64,000 nucleotides of DNA from an uncultured Candidatus Saccharibacteria bacterium (GTDB lineage: Bacteria > Patescibacteriota > Saccharimonadia > Saccharimonadales > Saccharimonadaceae): assembly GCA_945873065.1 (NCBI GenBank), contig CAMCBN010000004.1:1-64000 (forward strand), in the 5' to 3' direction. Every line of letters begins with the position of its first letter. Within the stretch, counting starts at the first letter, position 1. The notes beneath the pieces were generated by a model. It saw only the letters and a list, made by a program, of their open reading frames with translations. It had not been told where the DNA came from and did no database searches. The position numbers were made by a program, and so were the translations under genes. Positions 25,536 through 34,100 of the stretch are shown here, piece by piece.

Positions 25536-26522
25536 TTAAATCTTGAGATAACGTCGTGTCGCCAGTAGTGACGATACGACACCAATCACCGAGCCAATCA
25601 TCATCATCACTAACACTACAAGCCATAAATAACCTGTCAAAAATTGAATAGTTGGCTGGATAGTCACCCCCCAAGCCTGTAAACGTTCTGACATTAACAG
25701 TAGTGTTACTAAACCAATACCTGTAGCTATCACTGCTGCGATCACTCCATAAACGATCGCCTCGATCAAAAATGGCCCGCGGATAAACTCCTTATTAGCA
25801 CCGATCAGCTTCATCATCTCTATCTCATCCCGACGATTGAATATAGCCATCCGGATAGTATTAAAAATGATCAAAAATGACACTGCTACGAATAGCGCTG
25901 TCGCCGCCACACCGATCTTTTGTGCTGTTTGCGTCCAGCTAGCTATTACATCAGTAGGTAGACCACGCTCACCCATAAATGTCGGTGTTTGACCTGGTTG
26001 TGTACTGATCAATTTCTTTAATGTCGTATTAGTATTAACGAACTCGACTAACTCGGACGTATCGCTGGTATCGTATAGGTATATCCGGATCGTAGCTGGA
26101 AGACGATTGCTCGCCTCTGTTAGTGCCCGTAACCTAGCGTCGTCGTTTTTGTTATCACGAGCAAAGTTGTTCTTGCCATCGTCGGTACTAATGAAACTGA
26201 CTCGCTCAACATTTGACAGACGTTGTAGAGCCACCATGACTGGCTTGGCCTGAGCTTCGGTAGTACCTGACTTTAAATATATCGAGCGATCAAGCTCTTT
26301 GCCGATGGTCGAGGCGGTATCTCTCAGTGCTTGTTGCGCTACAAACGTAGCGAAAATTATTAGTAGTGTGATCGTCATCACTAATGTAGCTGCTACAGTC
26401 AACCAGGCATTGCGACGAAAGTTGCTTAACCCATAGCGACAAACACGCAAAAATGTCAGCCACTGGCGGCGACGGCGTTTTTGTTGGATCAGCGCTCGAG
26501 CGGTGTCTTTATTACGACTCAT
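25536..26522 (-). CDS. ftsX: cell division membrane protein FtsX
   Basis: Permease-like partner of FtsE that transmits an ATP-driven signal to a periplasmic or extracellular hydrolase. Four membrane helices: one near residues 40-62 and three near 200-225, 255-280 and 290-318, with a large extracellular loop between the first and second. Cytoplasmic motif FNTIRMAIFNRRDEIEMMKLIGANKEFIRGPFLIEA is diagnostic. 328 residues. Starts within the ftsE stop codon (ATGA) and precedes the PcsB-like hydrolase by 79 bases. Confidence 0.94.
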   Translation of the reverse strand: MSRNKDTARALIQQKRRRRQWLTFLRVCRYGLSNFRRNAWLTVAATLVMTITLLIIFATFVAQQALRDTASTIGKELDRSIYLKSGTTEAQAKPVMVALQRLSNVERVSFISTDDGKNNFARDNKNDDARLRALTEASNRLPATIRIYLYDTSDTSELVEFVNTNTTLKKLISTQPGQTPTFMGERGLPTDVIASWTQTAQKIGVAATALFVAVSFLIIFNTIRMAIFNRRDEIEMMKLIGANKEFIRGPFLIEAIVYGVIAAVIATGIGLVTLLLMSERLQAWGVTIQPTIQFLTGYLWLVVLVMMMIGSVIGVVSSLLATRRYLKI

Positions 26523-27202
26523 TGGCGGTAGCTCCCCCGAGCTTGGTCGTGCGTAATTTTGCCATGATCGATGGTGATAACCCGACGTTTGAGACGATTC
26601 ACGATCTCAACATTGTGTGTCGTCAGCAACACTGTGGTACCGTATCGGTTGATTTTTTCGAGTAAGCGAACGATATCCCAGCTATGCTTTGGGTCGAGGT
26701 TGCCAGTAGGCTCGTCGGCGATAAGAATCTTTGGCTGGCGAACTACAGCTCGAGCGATCGCCACACGTTGCTGTTCACCACCACTTAACTGATGTGGGAA
26801 TTGTTTTTCTTTGCCTTGAAGACCTACCAATTCTATCACCTTGGGGACAGTGTTTCTGATTTCGCGGTTACTCATACCAGCGATCTCAAGTGCGAAAGCG
26901 ATATTCTCAAATACCGTCCGCTGTGGTAGAAGCTTGAAGTCTTGGAACACCACCCCGATCTTGCGACGCAACAGTGGTATATGCTTGTCCTTTAATGTAT
27001 CGTAATCGATACCACCCACGACGATTTTGCCGGTAGTAGGTTTTTCTTCACGTGTCAATAGCTTGAGTAGTGTACTTTTCCCCGCCCCACTAGTACCGAC
27101 TATAATGACAAACTCATTCGGCTCAACGTGCAAACTTATGCGATCAAGCGCTGGCTTGGTATCCTTGTCATATTTCTTAGAGACTCGGTCTAATAAAATC
27201 AT
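26519..27202 (-). CDS. ftsE: cell division ATP-binding protein FtsE
   Basis: ABC-type ATPase of the FtsEX complex. Walker A VGTSGAGKSTLLKLL near residue 36, Q-loop in VFQDFKLLPQRTVFENIAFALE, signature QLSGGEQQRVAIARAVV near 138, Walker B ILIADEPTGNLD near 160 and H-loop TTHN. 227 residues, normal. An extended -10 (TGC TATACT) ends 8 bases before the ATG, so ftsE-ftsX is probably a leaderless transcript. Confidence 0.96.
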   Translation of the reverse strand: MILLDRVSKKYDKDTKPALDRISLHVEPNEFVIIVGTSGAGKSTLLKLLTREEKPTTGKIVVGGIDYDTLKDKHIPLLRRKIGVVFQDFKLLPQRTVFENIAFALEIAGMSNREIRNTVPKVIELVGLQGKEKQFPHQLSGGEQQRVAIARAVVRQPKILIADEPTGNLDPKHSWDIVRLLEKINRYGTTVLLTTHNVEIVNRLKRRVITIDHGKITHDQARGSYRQ

Positions 27203-27219
27203 ACATTACCAGTATAGCA
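27203..27219 (-). promoter_or_regulatory. ftsEX extended -10 promoter (leaderless type)
   Basis: TGC TATACT (27219-27211, minus strand), 8 bases to the ATG at 27202. Confidence 0.55.
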
Positions 27220-27248
27220 GGTTTCGGGAGGTATGCAAAAACGCTTTA

Positions 27249-28331
27249 CTACGAAGCCGCCCACGACAAATAATGTACGATAAACTCATCTAACTTACCA
27301 TCGAGCACAGCTTGTACGTCGTGCTCTTCATATTTGGTGCGAGTATCTTTGACTAGAGTGTACGGATGAAGTACATAATTGCGAATCTGCGCCCCCCAAC
27401 TAGCCGACTCACCAGTACGTAGATCGGCCAACGTCTCTGCCTGCTGCTCGTGCTGTAGTTGTGCTAAGCGTGAACGGAGAATGGTGAGAGCTGTTTCGCG
27501 ATTTTGGATCTGACTACGCTCATTTTGGATTGCCACCACGATACCTGTTGGGATGTGTGTCACGCGCACTGCCGAATCAGTCGTATTGACACCCTGCCCA
27601 CCTTTGCCGCCGCTACGATAGACATCAATACGTAGGTCTTTATCGTCGAGTTGTATTGCTTCCGGCTGATCAATCTTGGGCATCACTTCCACCAGTGCAA
27701 AACTCGTCTGACGTAGATGATCCGCATTAAACGGGCTCAGTCGCACCAAACGATGCACTCCGTGCTCACTTCGTAAAGTACCATAAGCATAGGCGCCATG
27801 CATACTATAGGTAGCGCTTTTGATACCAGCCTCTTCGCCCGCTGAGCGATCGAGTAGTTCGACCTGCCAGTCGTGTTGTTCGGCAAAGCGCAAGTACATC
27901 CGCTCTAACATCTCAGCCCAATCTTGAGCATCGGTACCACCAGCGCCAGCGCTCAATTTTATTATGACTGGCTGATCGTCATATTCGCCATTAAACAATA
28001 TATCACGGTGATGCTGCTGATATTCAGTTTCGAGCATAGTAATCTGCTGCTCAAATTCTGGTATCATCGAAGCATCTCCCAGCTCCATCAGTTCCACGAT
28101 ATCACGAGCTTGTGATTGTAGCACTTGCCACGGCTGTATCTGCGATCGCAACGCTGCTGCCTGGCGCGATATCTGTTGTGCGTGATTCGGGTTGACCCAA
28201 ATCTGTGAGTCTGCTAGCTGCTGCTCAAATTCCGACAACTGCTCGGCCTTCTCGACAATACGCAACTGCTGCACAGCTGCTTCGACATCAGTCAACAATA
28301 CTGCAGCGCGTTTCTTAAGAGGCTGCACCAC
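27249..28331 (-). CDS. prfB: peptide chain release factor 2
   Basis: Terminates translation at UGA and UAA. The recognition tripeptide SPF is seen in GVHRLVRLSPFNADHLRQTSF and the GGQ motif in RSGGKGGQGVNTTDSAVR near residue 240. 360 residues in one frame: there is no internal UGA programmed frameshift site of the E. coli type. The start is a GTG that overlaps the end of htpX by 17 bases; it gives the expected N-terminal length. Its presence, with TGA stops elsewhere, argues that UGA is not reassigned in this genome. Confidence 0.93.
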   Translation of the reverse strand: MVQPLKKRAAVLLTDVEAAVQQLRIVEKAEQLSEFEQQLADSQIWVNPNHAQQISRQAAALRSQIQPWQVLQSQARDIVELMELGDASMIPEFEQQITMLETEYQQHHRDILFNGEYDDQPVIIKLSAGAGGTDAQDWAEMLERMYLRFAEQHDWQVELLDRSAGEEAGIKSATYSMHGAYAYGTLRSEHGVHRLVRLSPFNADHLRQTSFALVEVMPKIDQPEAIQLDDKDLRIDVYRSGGKGGQGVNTTDSAVRVTHIPTGIVVAIQNERSQIQNRETALTILRSRLAQLQHEQQAETLADLRTGESASWGAQIRNYVLHPYTLVKDTRTKYEEHDVQAVLDGKLDEFIVHYLSWAAS

Positions 28332-29337
28332 TCGAGTCCTGTGTTTTAGCAGGTTGACTATCGGCGACAGGTGGAGTCATACCGAGTGCCTGTGCGGTTC
28401 GGTCTATGCGGCTCAACCGTCGCACCAAAAATGGGTGGTTACTAAATGTCTGAGCAAAGCGATTCATCGGCCGCTCAGCGGTATATTGCATCCACTGACG
28501 CGCGATTTCATTCATACCATCAGCAGTATCTGGACCAATGTGCACTTTGACCAGTGCATTTTTCACCAACTCTGCATCCCACATATAAGTCAAAGCCAGC
28601 CTATCGGCAGTGTACTCACAGCGCCGTTGCCAAAAACCTGCTATCCACCCTGTGACGATCGACACGACCGGTATCGTAATAAACGGTTGTAAATACACAC
28701 TAGCAAGAGTATGCCTATATTTGATGTGAGCCATTTCATGAACTACCACTGTTTTGAGCTCATCTCGACTAAGATACCGTATCGATCCCGAGTTCAACAC
28801 TATGCAGTATGGATCGATAAAGCCAAAGGCATAGGCGTTGATAACTGGGTCTTGCGTCACAAAAATCTCGACGCGCGGCAACTCCAAATCGGCGGCCACG
28901 ATATTTGCCCAATCACGCAACCAAGCATAATCGCTATACTCAACCTGCATCGCATTACCGAGCATCATTTGGCGTTGCATCCGTACTACGATCATGCCGA
29001 CTGCCAGGATGACCGCAAATAAAATAATTCCGCCGACCAGCCCAAGAGCCATTCGAAGGATCATCGGATACCCCGAAGTAGCTTCGACATTAAAAGCTGC
29101 CTCGATCAGAAAATATGCCGATGTCAACACCAGTAGGCCAATAAACGTCCCAGCTAATACAGAAGTATCGCTCGGCATCGCTGCTAGCGCCACAGCTCGC
29201 TGCCCCTTCGTCATCGGTGGTGCCGTAGCAGCCTGCGGAGTACTACCTGCTGCAGACTGCGACTGTGCTGGAGTCGTAGCCTGCGGCTCAGTAGGCGTTT
29301 GTTGTTGTGGTGTTGAATCAGATTTTTTACGCACCAT
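28315..29337 (-). CDS. htpX: M48-family zinc metalloprotease HtpX-like
   Basis: Membrane protease for misfolded membrane proteins. Zinc motif VVVHEMAHIKYRH at residues 198-210 with the third ligand Glu in RRCEYTADRLAL. Two helices near 60-80 and 95-118 precede the catalytic domain, another near 215-235. The N-terminal 45 residues are a Pro/Gln/Ala/Thr-rich tail not found in the E. coli protein. 340 residues. Between murD (2 bases upstream) and prfB (overlapping) on one transcript. Confidence 0.9.
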   Translation of the reverse strand: MVRKKSDSTPQQQTPTEPQATTPAQSQSAAGSTPQAATAPPMTKGQRAVALAAMPSDTSVLAGTFIGLLVLTSAYFLIEAAFNVEATSGYPMILRMALGLVGGIILFAVILAVGMIVVRMQRQMMLGNAMQVEYSDYAWLRDWANIVAADLELPRVEIFVTQDPVINAYAFGFIDPYCIVLNSGSIRYLSRDELKTVVVHEMAHIKYRHTLASVYLQPFITIPVVSIVTGWIAGFWQRRCEYTADRLALTYMWDAELVKNALVKVHIGPDTADGMNEIARQWMQYTAERPMNRFAQTFSNHPFLVRRLSRIDRTAQALGMTPPVADSQPAKTQDSSGAAS

Positions 29338-29339
29338 AG

Positions 29340-30608
29340 TTACTTCTCCTCTATCGCCAACACAGCGGACACATATCGTTCACCGCGGTCGACATAATTG
29401 TTATAATGATCAAAACTTGCTGCTGTAGGGCTAAGTATCACCACATCACCAGGCTGTGCCACCATCATAGCGACATGGACCAGATCGGTCATATGTACTG
29501 CCTCTTCGTGCACAACCAACTCTTCGGGTACCTTGGCCTGACGCAGAGCCGATAAAATCACCTTAGCGTTGTCGCCAGTCACTATAACCTTGCGCAACGA
29601 TGATGATCGAGCCAACTCCTGCGCCAGCTCGGTATAGTCCGCCCCTTTGTCCGAGCCACCGACTAGTAGAACCTTCGGTTGTTCGAATGCCTGCATCGCC
29701 GCAATAGCACTACCTGGAGTAGTGGAAATACTATCATCGTAATATCTCACTAAATTTTTCTCAGCGACGAATTTCAACCGATGAGGCAAACCAGTGAATT
29801 CCGCCAAGCCCTGCCGTAACACCTCGTCACTCAACGCAGGATTGATCGATCGCGCTGCTATTACCGCTGCACTAGCATTATCACGGTTGTGCCTACCTGG
29901 CAAAATTACCGCGTCGAGAATATCATCCGATACATTACCTAAATACGCCACTTGACGTGCCAGTGATCGGGTAGCTATCTCGCGACTATATTGATTGTGC
30001 TGATCGTACACGACTACATCGTTGGCTTGCTGATACCGAACGATGTTAGCCTTGGCTTCGAGATAATCGGTAAAATCACGGTGCTTATCGAGATGATCTG
30101 GCTCTACCATCAACACTACTGCCACATGTGGTGAGCGCTGAATGTCCCACAATTGAAAACTACTCAACTCGTACACGACTACATCGTCGGGCCTAATCTT
30201 AGGCAAAACACTTAACGCTGGCGTGCCGATATTTCCTACCAAATGTACTGTTTTGCCAGCTGCACGCAAAATAGAAGCGATGAAACTACAGGTAGTCCCC
30301 TTGCCTTTGGTACCCGTTACGCCAATAATCGGCACAGGGCACATCGCGAAAAACTCATTGGTAGCCGACCAAATCTTTCCCGCAGTCTGAATGTCACCAG
30401 GCGGCAAGCTGGCTGTCCGCACCACCAGATCAGCATCGTACAATTGCGTAGCGAATACATCGTCGCCTGACAGTACCACCACATCGTCTGGCACATCAAG
30501 TACCGGATGTTGATCAGCGATCATTATCTCAGCCTGCGGATAACGCTGTCGAAAATATTGCAGGTTTTGCCTACCTTCGACCCCATATCCAGCAACTATA
30601 ATTTTCAT
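29340..30608 (-). CDS. murD: UDP-N-acetylmuramoylalanine--D-glutamate ligase
   Basis: Adds D-glutamate to UDP-MurNAc-L-Ala in peptidoglycan synthesis. N-terminal Rossmann-like domain KIIVAGYGVEGRQNLQYF, ATP loop IIGVTGTKGKGTTCSFIA near residue 100, VYELSSFQLWDI, MVEPDHLDKH and a C-terminal ligase domain containing YYDDSISTTPGSAIAAMQAF and LVGGSDKGADYTEL. 422 residues from the ATG at 30608, which starts the Rossmann strand correctly; an upstream start would add 17 unrelated residues. An extended -10 (TGG TATAAT) lies 10 bases upstream. Confidence 0.94.
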   Translation of the reverse strand: MKIIVAGYGVEGRQNLQYFRQRYPQAEIMIADQHPVLDVPDDVVVLSGDDVFATQLYDADLVVRTASLPPGDIQTAGKIWSATNEFFAMCPVPIIGVTGTKGKGTTCSFIASILRAAGKTVHLVGNIGTPALSVLPKIRPDDVVVYELSSFQLWDIQRSPHVAVVLMVEPDHLDKHRDFTDYLEAKANIVRYQQANDVVVYDQHNQYSREIATRSLARQVAYLGNVSDDILDAVILPGRHNRDNASAAVIAARSINPALSDEVLRQGLAEFTGLPHRLKFVAEKNLVRYYDDSISTTPGSAIAAMQAFEQPKVLLVGGSDKGADYTELAQELARSSSLRKVIVTGDNAKVILSALRQAKVPEELVVHEEAVHMTDLVHVAMMVAQPGDVVILSPTAASFDHYNNYVDRGERYVSAVLAIEEK

Positions 30609-30627
30609 ACCATCGTTGATTATACCA
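30609..30627 (-). promoter_or_regulatory. murD-htpX-prfB extended -10 promoter
   Basis: TGG TATAAT (30627-30619, minus strand), 10 bases before the murD ATG; expected leader about 4 bases. Confidence 0.5.
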
Positions 30628-30683
30628 AAAAAGCAAATACCCCGCCAGCAACGAGGCACCAGTATGAAACTAGAGTCAAATCA

Positions 30684-31175
30684 TTATTGCTCTTTCGCGC
30701 CTACTCGCGTGACCAGAGCTTCATCTAACCCAGTCGGCGAAAATGCCATAGTGCGCGCTTGACCATCAACACACGACAGGGCTGCGCCACATCGTAATGT
30801 CATCCACAACGCCCGAGCAGCTGTTTCTATTTGGGTAGATTCCGCTAATTGATCGGCTTCATAGCCATCAACAGCACTACACCGATCAATATAGTGGACG
30901 GTTGGCAAAGGGTCAGTCCGCCTCTGCCAGCCGAAAGCAACAGCTTCCATATGAGTGAAGTTTTCCAATCTCTCATCATCTTCCTCGTCGACTACCCCGT
31001 GTGTGCGATACGCGTCACACAGGTCTTGGTGATGTCCAGCTGGTGCCACCAAAACCTTCAACTGTCCATCCGACGCCACAAATGCGACACCAACCGGACA
31101 ATCATATATACCATCGGCCTGCCCACTAAAAGCAGCCACGTCACAATGTACTCGCTCTCTCTTCATCTGTTTCAT
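30684..31175 (-). CDS. hypothetical protein, possible distant member of the LWxPK family
   Basis: Unknown soluble protein of 163 residues with high Cys and His content (for example PAGHHQDLCDAYRTHG and the helix ARALWMTLRCGAALSC). Size, a VGVAF-type strand early on and the late helix that ends in AALS resemble 2018-2551 and 1494-2012, but the match is too weak to be sure. AGG lies shortly before the ATG and TATAAT (31200-31195) upstream, giving a leader of about 18 bases. Transcribed alone between murD and a Nudix gene. Confidence 0.68.
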   Translation of the reverse strand: MKQMKRERVHCDVAAFSGQADGIYDCPVGVAFVASDGQLKVLVAPAGHHQDLCDAYRTHGVVDEEDDERLENFTHMEAVAFGWQRRTDPLPTVHYIDRCSAVDGYEADQLAESTQIETAARALWMTLRCGAALSCVDGQARTMAFSPTGLDEALVTRVGAKEQ

Positions 31176-31301
31176 TACCTAATTTGATTTAGCCATTATA
31201 CAATAAAGCGATCAGACGAGCAATAGTACTCTACATGAAAAATCGCATTCACTCATTCACTATTGTCGCGAGAACAAAGGCTGTTTGGACTGTAGCAAAA
31301 A

Positions 31302-31871
31302 TCACTTCAGCTCATTCTTGCCTAGCGAGATATACTCTAGCGAATTCACGAGACTATCAAAATACAGCCTTCCCTGATTTATCAAATTGTATGCTTCTGG
31401 ATCTTTAACAATCTCTATGAACTCGTCTAAAGCTTTCCATTCATACGTCTCAACCTCACCATCGATATATTCAAACCTCTCGTTTCCAGTTAATTCATAC
31501 AAAAACACATTGACTATATCGTTCGGCGCTCGTCCGATAATTCTCGTACTAAAACAGTAGTGCACTTTTTCAGGAAGAAGATCTATCCCCATCTCCTCTT
31601 TTGTCTCGCGAATAGCTGCATCTAGAGGAGTTTCTCCAACATTAATATGACCTCCTGCAGATATATGAAACCATCCAGGCTTAGATGATTTACTCAGTGA
31701 CCTTTGCTGTAAAAGTATAGATACGCCGCTTGGACTTTTCATCCAAAACCAAACGTGAGAATTTCCCATAATTAAGTTGGTGTCTCTTTTAAATTCGGTA
31801 CTATTTCTACCGTCGGCAGTAACCGCACTACCGTTGTCAGAATATACTTGCCATAATTCATCTTCGTGCAT
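31302..31871 (-). CDS. Nudix hydrolase
   Basis: Nucleoside-diphosphate-x hydrolase of 189 residues with a perfect Nudix box, GHINVGETPLDAAIRETKEEMGI, near residue 72. Flanking features NSHVWFWMKSPSGVSILLQQRS and an acidic C-terminal region resemble isopentenyl-diphosphate isomerase-type and phosphatase-type Nudix proteins found across CPR; substrate unknown. AAGGGG lies before the ATG. GC content looks lower than in the core genes, which may indicate transfer. Confidence 0.87.
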   Translation of the reverse strand: MHEDELWQVYSDNGSAVTADGRNSTEFKRDTNLIMGNSHVWFWMKSPSGVSILLQQRSLSKSSKPGWFHISAGGHINVGETPLDAAIRETKEEMGIDLLPEKVHYCFSTRIIGRAPNDIVNVFLYELTGNERFEYIDGEVETYEWKALDEFIEIVKDPEAYNLINQGRLYFDSLVNSLEYISLGKNELK

Positions 31872-31936
31872 AAACGCCCCTTGCTCACTTCTTATAGCAA
31901 AACACTGCGCCGAGGCTAGCTCACCTACCGCTTCGG

Positions 31937-32179
31937 CTATTTCGCTTTATCAAAAACTGTCGCCATCAACTCGCCGAACTGCTCTTTTCGCGGGATAGCG
32001 ATGCCACGGCTCTCATCGCCCAGCACGATGAGCGTATCGCCCGGCTTGATATCAAATGTCTGGCGCGCTTGTTTAGGAATAACGATTTGTCCACGTTCGC
32101 CCACCGTCACTGTCCACGCATATTTTCCTTGAGGAAAACGTCCTTCCTTCGGTCGCGTATTCTTTTCTACTTCATCCAT
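31937..32179 (-). CDS. AbrB/MazE-type transition-state regulator
   Basis: 80-residue DNA-binding protein with a swapped-hairpin AbrB fold: WTVTVGERGQIVIPKQARQTFDIKPGDTLIVLGD is the classic block (residues 22-55), followed by a short C-terminal helix. Such dimers repress their own promoter and neighbours. It is divergent from the alpha/beta hydrolase at 32273, and the 93-bp gap holds a palindrome and three iterated TCATAC sites. No toxin gene follows it, so an antitoxin role is not supported. Confidence 0.9.
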   Translation of the reverse strand: MDEVEKNTRPKEGRFPQGKYAWTVTVGERGQIVIPKQARQTFDIKPGDTLIVLGDESRGIAIPRKEQFGELMATVFDKAK

Positions 32180-32201
32180 AGTTAATATTGCCTTTTCTTA
32201 C

Positions 32202-32230
32202 TTGCATAGTATAACATACTCATTTATAAT
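32202..32230 (+). promoter_or_regulatory. promoter of the alpha/beta hydrolase
   Basis: TTGCAT (32202-32207), 17-base spacer, TATAAT (32225-32230). The palindrome AGTATaacATACT (32208-32220) fills the spacer and may be an operator. Confidence 0.65.
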
Positions 32231-32235
32231 TAAAT

Positions 32236-32259
32236 TCATACAAATCATACTTTTCATAC
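32236..32259 (+). promoter_or_regulatory. three TCATAC repeats at the hydrolase transcript start
   Basis: TCATAC occurs at 32236, 32245 and 32254, with an exact 9-base period, covering the expected transcript start and leader. A likely binding array for the divergent AbrB-type regulator. Confidence 0.5.
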
Positions 32260-32272
32260 TAATGGAGCTATT

Positions 32273-33424
32273 ATGAGCAAGCCAACCACAAACAATACCA
32301 AGCCAACAAAAGCTCACTCACGGAGGAAGCGTGTCATGTGTATAAGTTTAATTATTCTTGCACTGATCGGAATCGGTTTAGCCCTTTACGCATACCGCAA
32401 CTTAACGTATGACCATGGCACGCAGGCGAAGTTACAACACGCCGGATTTCAGGAAAAGCAAGCAAAATTACCAGATGGCTCGATCCTCAATTACGGCGAA
32501 GGTCCAGCGAATGGTCCAGCATTAGTACTCTTGCACGGACAACAAGTCTCGTGGGAAGATTATGCATCAGTTGTACCTGAGCTCGCCAAACGGTACCATG
32601 TATACGCCATCGATTACTACGGACATGGCGGTTCTAGCAAAAAACCAGCGAAATACTCAGCTAAGGCCATCAGCAACGATATCGTCTGGCTTATTCGCCA
32701 ATACATCAAGCAGCCAGTCATCATTTCAGGACACTCGTCGGGCGGTTTATTAGCTACTTTAATCACCGCCGACGCGCCCGACATGGTGCGTGGTTTAGTT
32801 ATCGAAGATGCACCATTCTTCACTACCGAAAAAGGCCGTGCCGAGTCAACTTTCGCCTGGAAAGACTTCAAAACCATGCACGACTTCCTAGAGAGCGGCC
32901 AAGAAAATTTCACACGGTACTGGCTTGATCACACATATATACAAACTCTATTCAACGCCAAAGACCCAGACGCCTGGAATAAAATAGTCAAAAATCCAGC
33001 CCTGCACAATATGAAGCAAAATCCCGGCAAAATCCCGCGCATTTGGTACTATCCACCAGAATTACAGGTCAATACTCTGTTTGATCTAACTGCGAACTTG
33101 CAAGACAAAACCGGCGAATACGACTTGCGCTTTGGACAAACCTTTTATAACTTTAGCTGGTTTAATGAATTTGATCAAACAACAACCCTGAAACGTATCA
33201 CCAAACCGTCAATCCTGTTGCATGTAGCGCCGGCACAAAATGGAAGTTACTATGACGGACACGGTGTGCTTCTCAGCGCCATGGATGACAAAGATGCTCG
33301 ACGTGTCCACGAATTACTAGGCCCTAAAAATAAACTGATCGACAATGTCAAATCAACGCATGACATCCATAAAGATCAGCCAAAAATCTTCATCGAAGCA
33401 ATCGACGAAATCGCCCGTCAATAG
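32273..33424 (+). CDS. membrane-anchored alpha/beta hydrolase
   Basis: 383 residues: basic N-terminus, one membrane helix near 23-42 (CISLIILALIGIGLALYAY), then an alpha/beta-hydrolase fold. The oxyanion strand is LVLLHGQQVSWEDY near residue 85, the nucleophile Ser lies in IISGHSSGGLLATLI near 160, an acid is likely in the VAPAQNGSYYDGHG region and a C-terminal His in STHDIHKD. Substrate unknown; haloperoxidase/esterase-like. TGGAG precedes the ATG. Regulated probably by the divergent AbrB protein. Confidence 0.87.
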   Translation: MSKPTTNNTKPTKAHSRRKRVMCISLIILALIGIGLALYAYRNLTYDHGTQAKLQHAGFQEKQAKLPDGSILNYGEGPANGPALVLLHGQQVSWEDYASVVPELAKRYHVYAIDYYGHGGSSKKPAKYSAKAISNDIVWLIRQYIKQPVIISGHSSGGLLATLITADAPDMVRGLVIEDAPFFTTEKGRAESTFAWKDFKTMHDFLESGQENFTRYWLDHTYIQTLFNAKDPDAWNKIVKNPALHNMKQNPGKIPRIWYYPPELQVNTLFDLTANLQDKTGEYDLRFGQTFYNFSWFNEFDQTTTLKRITKPSILLHVAPAQNGSYYDGHGVLLSAMDDKDARRVHELLGPKNKLIDNVKSTHDIHKDQPKIFIEAIDEIARQ

Positions 33425-33493
33425 GCCCAGCTTCAAGCATTAACTTCTCTGGAGTCAAACCTATTGCGCTTGCAAAAAACTCTTAACCGCTCT

Positions 33494-34060
33494 TTAACTT
33501 TGCGGATTTCTGATACTCGTATCATACGGCACCGTCCAAATTTCACCGCTCAAACCAAGACCCAACAAAAACTCTTTCATTTCATCCTGCACGCTGGCGA
33601 CATCCACACTATCTTCGGCCATCACTTCCAGTTCAATAAACAACCCGAGTCGCGCCACTTCATCAATACAAATAGTATACTTACCAATTTTTGATTCTGC
33701 GCGCAGCTTATCAACTGTCACGACCTCTCGCCAACCCATTGCCGTGAGCATTTGTCTCGCCATTATACCGTTTTCGACCGCAAATTCGTACTCGTCGGAT
33801 GATAGCTTTGTCTCACGCTCAACTTTTAGCGTCATGAGGCTTTTTACTAGCTCTCCTGATTTCGGATCGAGCATATCACGCACCCGCATAATTTTTGAAC
33901 CCGGCACGATTGGCGAGTCAACCTGTTCAGGCAGCAAGAAGACTGTGTCAATTTGGTGCTTTTCTACCAGCGGCGCATCCAACTTTGGCGTTAGTTTCGC
34001 GAGCAACTCCATGCGGCTCGCATCTGGCGGTAACTTGAATTTTGTTTCGATTTCGATCAT
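33494..34060 (-). CDS. CYTH-domain phosphatase/cyclase-like protein
   Basis: 188 residues of the CYTH (CyaB/thiamine triphosphatase) superfamily, which binds triphosphate substrates in a beta tunnel. The N-terminal ExExK signature is present as MIEIETKFKLPP, and the alternating charged strands TLKVERETKLSSDEYEF and CIDEVARLGLFIELEVMAED follow. Members include class IV adenylate cyclases, thiamine triphosphatases and tripolyphosphatases; which reaction applies here cannot be told. It lies 40 bases downstream of the fusion gene start region on the same strand order. Confidence 0.85.
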   Translation of the reverse strand: MIEIETKFKLPPDASRMELLAKLTPKLDAPLVEKHQIDTVFLLPEQVDSPIVPGSKIMRVRDMLDPKSGELVKSLMTLKVERETKLSSDEYEFAVENGIMARQMLTAMGWREVVTVDKLRAESKIGKYTICIDEVARLGLFIELEVMAEDSVDVASVQDEMKEFLLGLGLSGEIWTVPYDTSIRNPQS

Positions 34061-34100
34061 ACCCTAAATCTCATGGCATACGGTCCTAGAATAGAGCCTC

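Noticed and set aside
27249..28360. Programmed +1 frameshift in prfB
   Set aside because: The whole RF2 is in one frame with a normal N-terminal length, and no in-frame UGA with CUU slippery site is present near codon 25.
31937..32179. AbrB-type protein as antitoxin of a MazEF-like pair
   Set aside because: No small toxin gene follows or precedes it on the same strand; the neighbour downstream is a promoterless gap and then Nudix, and the divergent gene is a hydrolase.
33425..33493. Gap between the hydrolase and the CYTH gene examined for a terminator
   Set aside because: No stem with a T run was found; only short, weak complementarities.
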